Shown here in pieces: positions 62,893-64,000 of a DNA stretch of 64,000 nucleotides. Within the stretch, counting starts at the first letter, position 1, and the number at the start of each line of letters is the position of its first letter. This stretch comes from Stappia sp. BW2 (lineage in GTDB: Bacteria > Pseudomonadota > Alphaproteobacteria > Rhizobiales > Stappiaceae): NCBI RefSeq assembly GCF_008107695.1, contig NZ_VIRG01000066.1:868001-932000 (forward strand), written 5' to 3'. The notes under the pieces are model-generated. The model worked only from the letters and a program-made list of their open reading frames with translations, ran no database searches and had not been told where the DNA came from. The position numbers and the translations under genes were made by a program.

Positions 62893-64000
62893 ATGAAAAG
62901 GCCGTTTTTCCGGTTCCCGAAACGCGCCTTTCAGCTGCTGATGATTTGCTGGGCCGGCGCGACGACGGCGCAGGAAGCCGGTGCTCCCGTTGACGTTCTC
63001 AACAAGCGCTGCGTGGTCTGCCACGGCTGTTACGACGCGCCCTGTCAGCTGAAACTGTCGTCGGCCGCAGGCTGGTTGCGGGGCGCGAGCAAGCAGAAAG
63101 TCTATGATTCCTCCCGGTTGGAGGATGCTCCGTTGACGCGCCTTGGAATCGACGCGAAAACCGTGCCGGGCTGGCGCGCCAAGGGGTTCTTCGACGTTGC
63201 GGGTGCAAAGGACGGCCCATCGGTTCTGGAGCAGTTGCTTCAGGCAGGGCGGAGAACGTCCTTCAAGCTCGGAGCACCTCTTCCCGACGACATCGACATT
63301 TCGACGCTGCGGTCCAATAGCTGCGCCATGCCCGGCAAGGTGAAGGACTATCTTGAAGAGCATCCGCAGGGCGGCATGCCCTTTGCCATGGCACCGCTCG
63401 CCGACGGTGAGTACGCAACCTTGCTGGCCTGGGCCAGGGATGGCGCGCCTGCCTCGGATGCGGACAAGCGTCTGCCCAACAGCGTCAAACAGTCGGTGCA
63501 TGCCGTCGAAACTTTCTTCAATCGCGGCGACAAACGATCGAAGCTTGTCGCGCGCTATATCTACGAGCACCTGTTCCTGGCCCATCTGCATCTGGAGGGC
63601 GATGAGAAAACCCGCTTCTTTCGGGTGATCCGCTCCAGAACCCCGGCCGGTTCCCCCCCTGATGAAATTCCCACGCGCCGGCCTTTTGACGACCCGGGTG
63701 GCCCCTTTCACTACAGGCTTGTCCCGATTGACGGCACCATCCTTCACAAGGAGCACATGGTCTATGAGATCGGTCCCGAGCGCCTCAACCGCTACGCTGA
63801 CCTGTTTCTGAAAACCGACTGGGAGATTGAGAGCCTGCCGTCCTATTCAACGGCCGCGGGCGGCAACCCTCTGTCGACATTCCAGGCGATCCCTGCCCGC
63901 AGCCGCTACCAGTTCCTGCTGGACGATGCGCTGTATTTTGTCCGGTCTTTCATCCGTGGCCCTGTCTGCTACGGGCAGGTTGCGGTCAACGTGATCGAGG
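62893..64000 (+). CDS. cti: Fatty-acid cis/trans isomerase, 5' part
   Basis: 369 codons are present; the gene runs off the right edge. The ATG at 62893 gives a clean signal peptide (about 1-27, MKRPFFRFPKRAFQLL then a hydrophobic core ending TTAQ). An ATG at 62854 would add 13 polar residues and overlap the preceding gene. The cytochrome-c-type heme site CVVCH is at about 40-44, followed by GCYDAPCQLKLSSA, a hallmark of Cti. Further family segments are AGGNPLSTFQAIPARSRYQF and FIRGPVCYGQVAVNVIE at the window edge. Cti turns cis to trans unsaturated phospholipid chains in the periplasm to stiffen the membrane under solvent or heat stress. Confidence 0.9.
   Translation, partial: MKRPFFRFPKRAFQLLMICWAGATTAQEAGAPVDVLNKRCVVCHGCYDAPCQLKLSSAAGWLRGASKQKVYDSSRLEDAPLTRLGIDAKTVPGWRAKGFFDVAGAKDGPSVLEQLLQAGRRTSFKLGAPLPDDIDISTLRSNSCAMPGKVKDYLEEHPQGGMPFAMAPLADGEYATLLAWARDGAPASDADKRLPNSVKQSVHAVETFFNRGDKRSKLVARYIYEHLFLAHLHLEGDEKTRFFRVIRSRTPAGSPPDEIPTRRPFDDPGGPFHYRLVPIDGTILHKEHMVYEIGPERLNRYADLFLKTDWEIESLPSYSTAAGGNPLSTFQAIPARSRYQFLLDDALYFVRSFIRGPVCYGQVAVNVIE

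Overview
The window looks like core chromosome of an alphaproteobacterium of the order Hyphomicrobiales, most like Roseibium/Labrenzia/Stappia. This is inferred from gene content, not from a database search. The pointers are a GcrA cell-cycle regulator, a PodJ-like polarity protein, a class I lysyl-tRNA synthetase, a SAM-II riboswitch on metZ, a phoR-pstSCAB-phoU-phoB locus, a DUF1127 protein and exact CtrA-type TTAA-N7-TTAA boxes. Base composition is high in G+C and fairly even. I see no transposase, integrase, phage gene or CRISPR array.

Layout. 1-2028: the 5' end of a membrane-protein gene (AI-2E-like) and a TIGR02186/TauE pair. 2.4-6.5 kb: a 1357-residue PodJ-like protein. 6.9-14.2 kb: a MerR regulator followed by a beta-oxidation operon (acyl-CoA dehydrogenase, GST-like protein, thiolase, cupin, FadB-type protein). 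The same palindrome lies before merR and before the operon. 14.2-24.1 kb: AraC regulator, small membrane protein, a CtrA-box-preceded coiled-coil protein of unknown function, deacetylase, MATE exporter, pyrD with DUF952, a repressor-like HTH protein, a degenerate nuclease-fold protein and a P5C-reductase-like protein. 24.2-33.5 kb: class I lysS, TerB, hydrolase, apaG, CDP-alcohol transferase, metZ with SAM-II leader, bidomain dCTP deaminase, YigZ, a NavAb-type sodium channel and tRNA-Gly(CCC).

33.5-41.5 kb: DUF1127, Lrp/AsnC, an orphan solute-binding protein, a sterol-desaturase-type oxidase, hydrolase, argD-argF-hslO (arginine synthesis plus Hsp33) and gcrA. 41.8-50.1 kb: the phosphate locus, with tandem PHO boxes before pstS and a hairpin between pstS and pstC. 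50.3-59.7 kb: small stress and housekeeping genes, CorA, PdxH, a DnaJ-class co-chaperone, and a tightly overlapping marR / 56-codon ORF / GNAT unit. 59.8-62.4 kb: two tandem FAD amine-oxidase-type genes. The window ends inside a fatty-acid cis/trans isomerase gene.

The best leads for new biology are the CtrA-box-linked protein at 16.3-17.4 kb, the small ORF nested by 4-base overlaps between marR and the acetyltransferase, the paired MerR operators around the fatty-acid operon, and a SAM-II aptamer followed by a terminator with a possible competing hairpin.
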